A program made the position numbers and the translations under genes. 49,244 nucleotides of DNA. It comes from Nocardia carnea (GTDB lineage: Bacteria > Actinomycetota > Actinomycetes > Mycobacteriales > Mycobacteriaceae). The stretch is from contig NZ_JARWNW010000318.1 in the NCBI RefSeq assembly GCF_029868325.1, forward strand, positions 1 to 49,244, given 5' to 3'. The notes under the pieces are model-generated. The model saw only the letters and a list, made by a program, of their open reading frames with translations, was not told the origin of the DNA and did no database searches. Position 1 is the first letter of the stretch. Each line of letters begins with the position of its first letter. Positions 49,146 through 49,244 of this stretch are shown here, one piece after another.

Positions 49146-49244
<99 letters not shown>

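Overview
The window is high-GC actinobacterial DNA, most probably from Nocardia or a close Mycobacteriales relative. The main reason is gene order. A class II fumarase, a DesA2-type desaturase, glpX, a DUF4245 protein, xseB, xseA, a lipid-droplet-associated protein, ispH, a DUF6542 protein and, after an insertion of about 14 kb, ychF follow the same course as the fum to ychF region of Mycobacterium tuberculosis. GTG and TTG starts are common, and several start codons sit 6-7 bases after a -10-like hexamer, as on leaderless actinobacterial mRNAs. Both ends, and a 183-base tract at 21007-21189, are runs of G or C that look like sequencing or assembly artefacts, so this is probably a whole draft contig.

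Layout. 1-2.4 kb: a partial YbaB-like protein, a PD-(D/E)XK nuclease-like protein and a membrane protein. 2.6-13.2 kb: the conserved core named above, plus an LGFP-repeat lipoprotein. 13.4-18.3 kb: sbcDC, encoding the Mre11/Rad50-type nuclease, with two low-complexity insertions in the SbcC coiled coil. 18.5-20.7 kb: an Ada-AlkA fusion and ogt, an alkylation-damage operon. 20.8-23.5 kb: cstA and a ybdD-like gene whose 5' end is lost in the homopolymer tract. 23.6-27.7 kb: small enzymes and regulators, including a MerR helix-turn-helix fused to what reads as domains 2 and 3 of a DNA sliding clamp. 27.8-29.0 kb: ychF and an IS3 remnant. 29.1-32.8 kb: an XRE-cupin regulator divergent from a DUF1684/NTF2 fusion, a DUF1059 protein divergent from a TetR regulator, and a small secreted protein.

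33-44 kb is an aromatic catabolic island for 4-hydroxybenzoate through protocatechuate: pcaHG, pcaIJ, a LysR regulator, pcaK-type transporter, pobA and a benzaldehyde-dehydrogenase-like gene. The pcaHG operon is broken. The first 40 or so codons of pcaB run in frame into the last third of a Dpp/Opp-type permease gene, followed by a permease-ATPase fusion and a second ATPase. The rest of pcaB, the later pca genes and the front of the transporter operon are missing here. This looks like a deletion joined at an Ala-Arg-Ala codon stretch shared by both genes.

44-49 kb: a PfpI/DJ-1 protein, a Dps-family protein, a second TetR regulator, a glycosidase remnant, a virginiamycin-B-lyase-like propeller protein, and a convergent ABC-F ATPase with a possible leader peptide and hairpins upstream.

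The observations most worth following are the pcaB-permease junction, the MerR-sliding clamp fusion with its 19-bp-spacer promoter, and the ABC-F leader.
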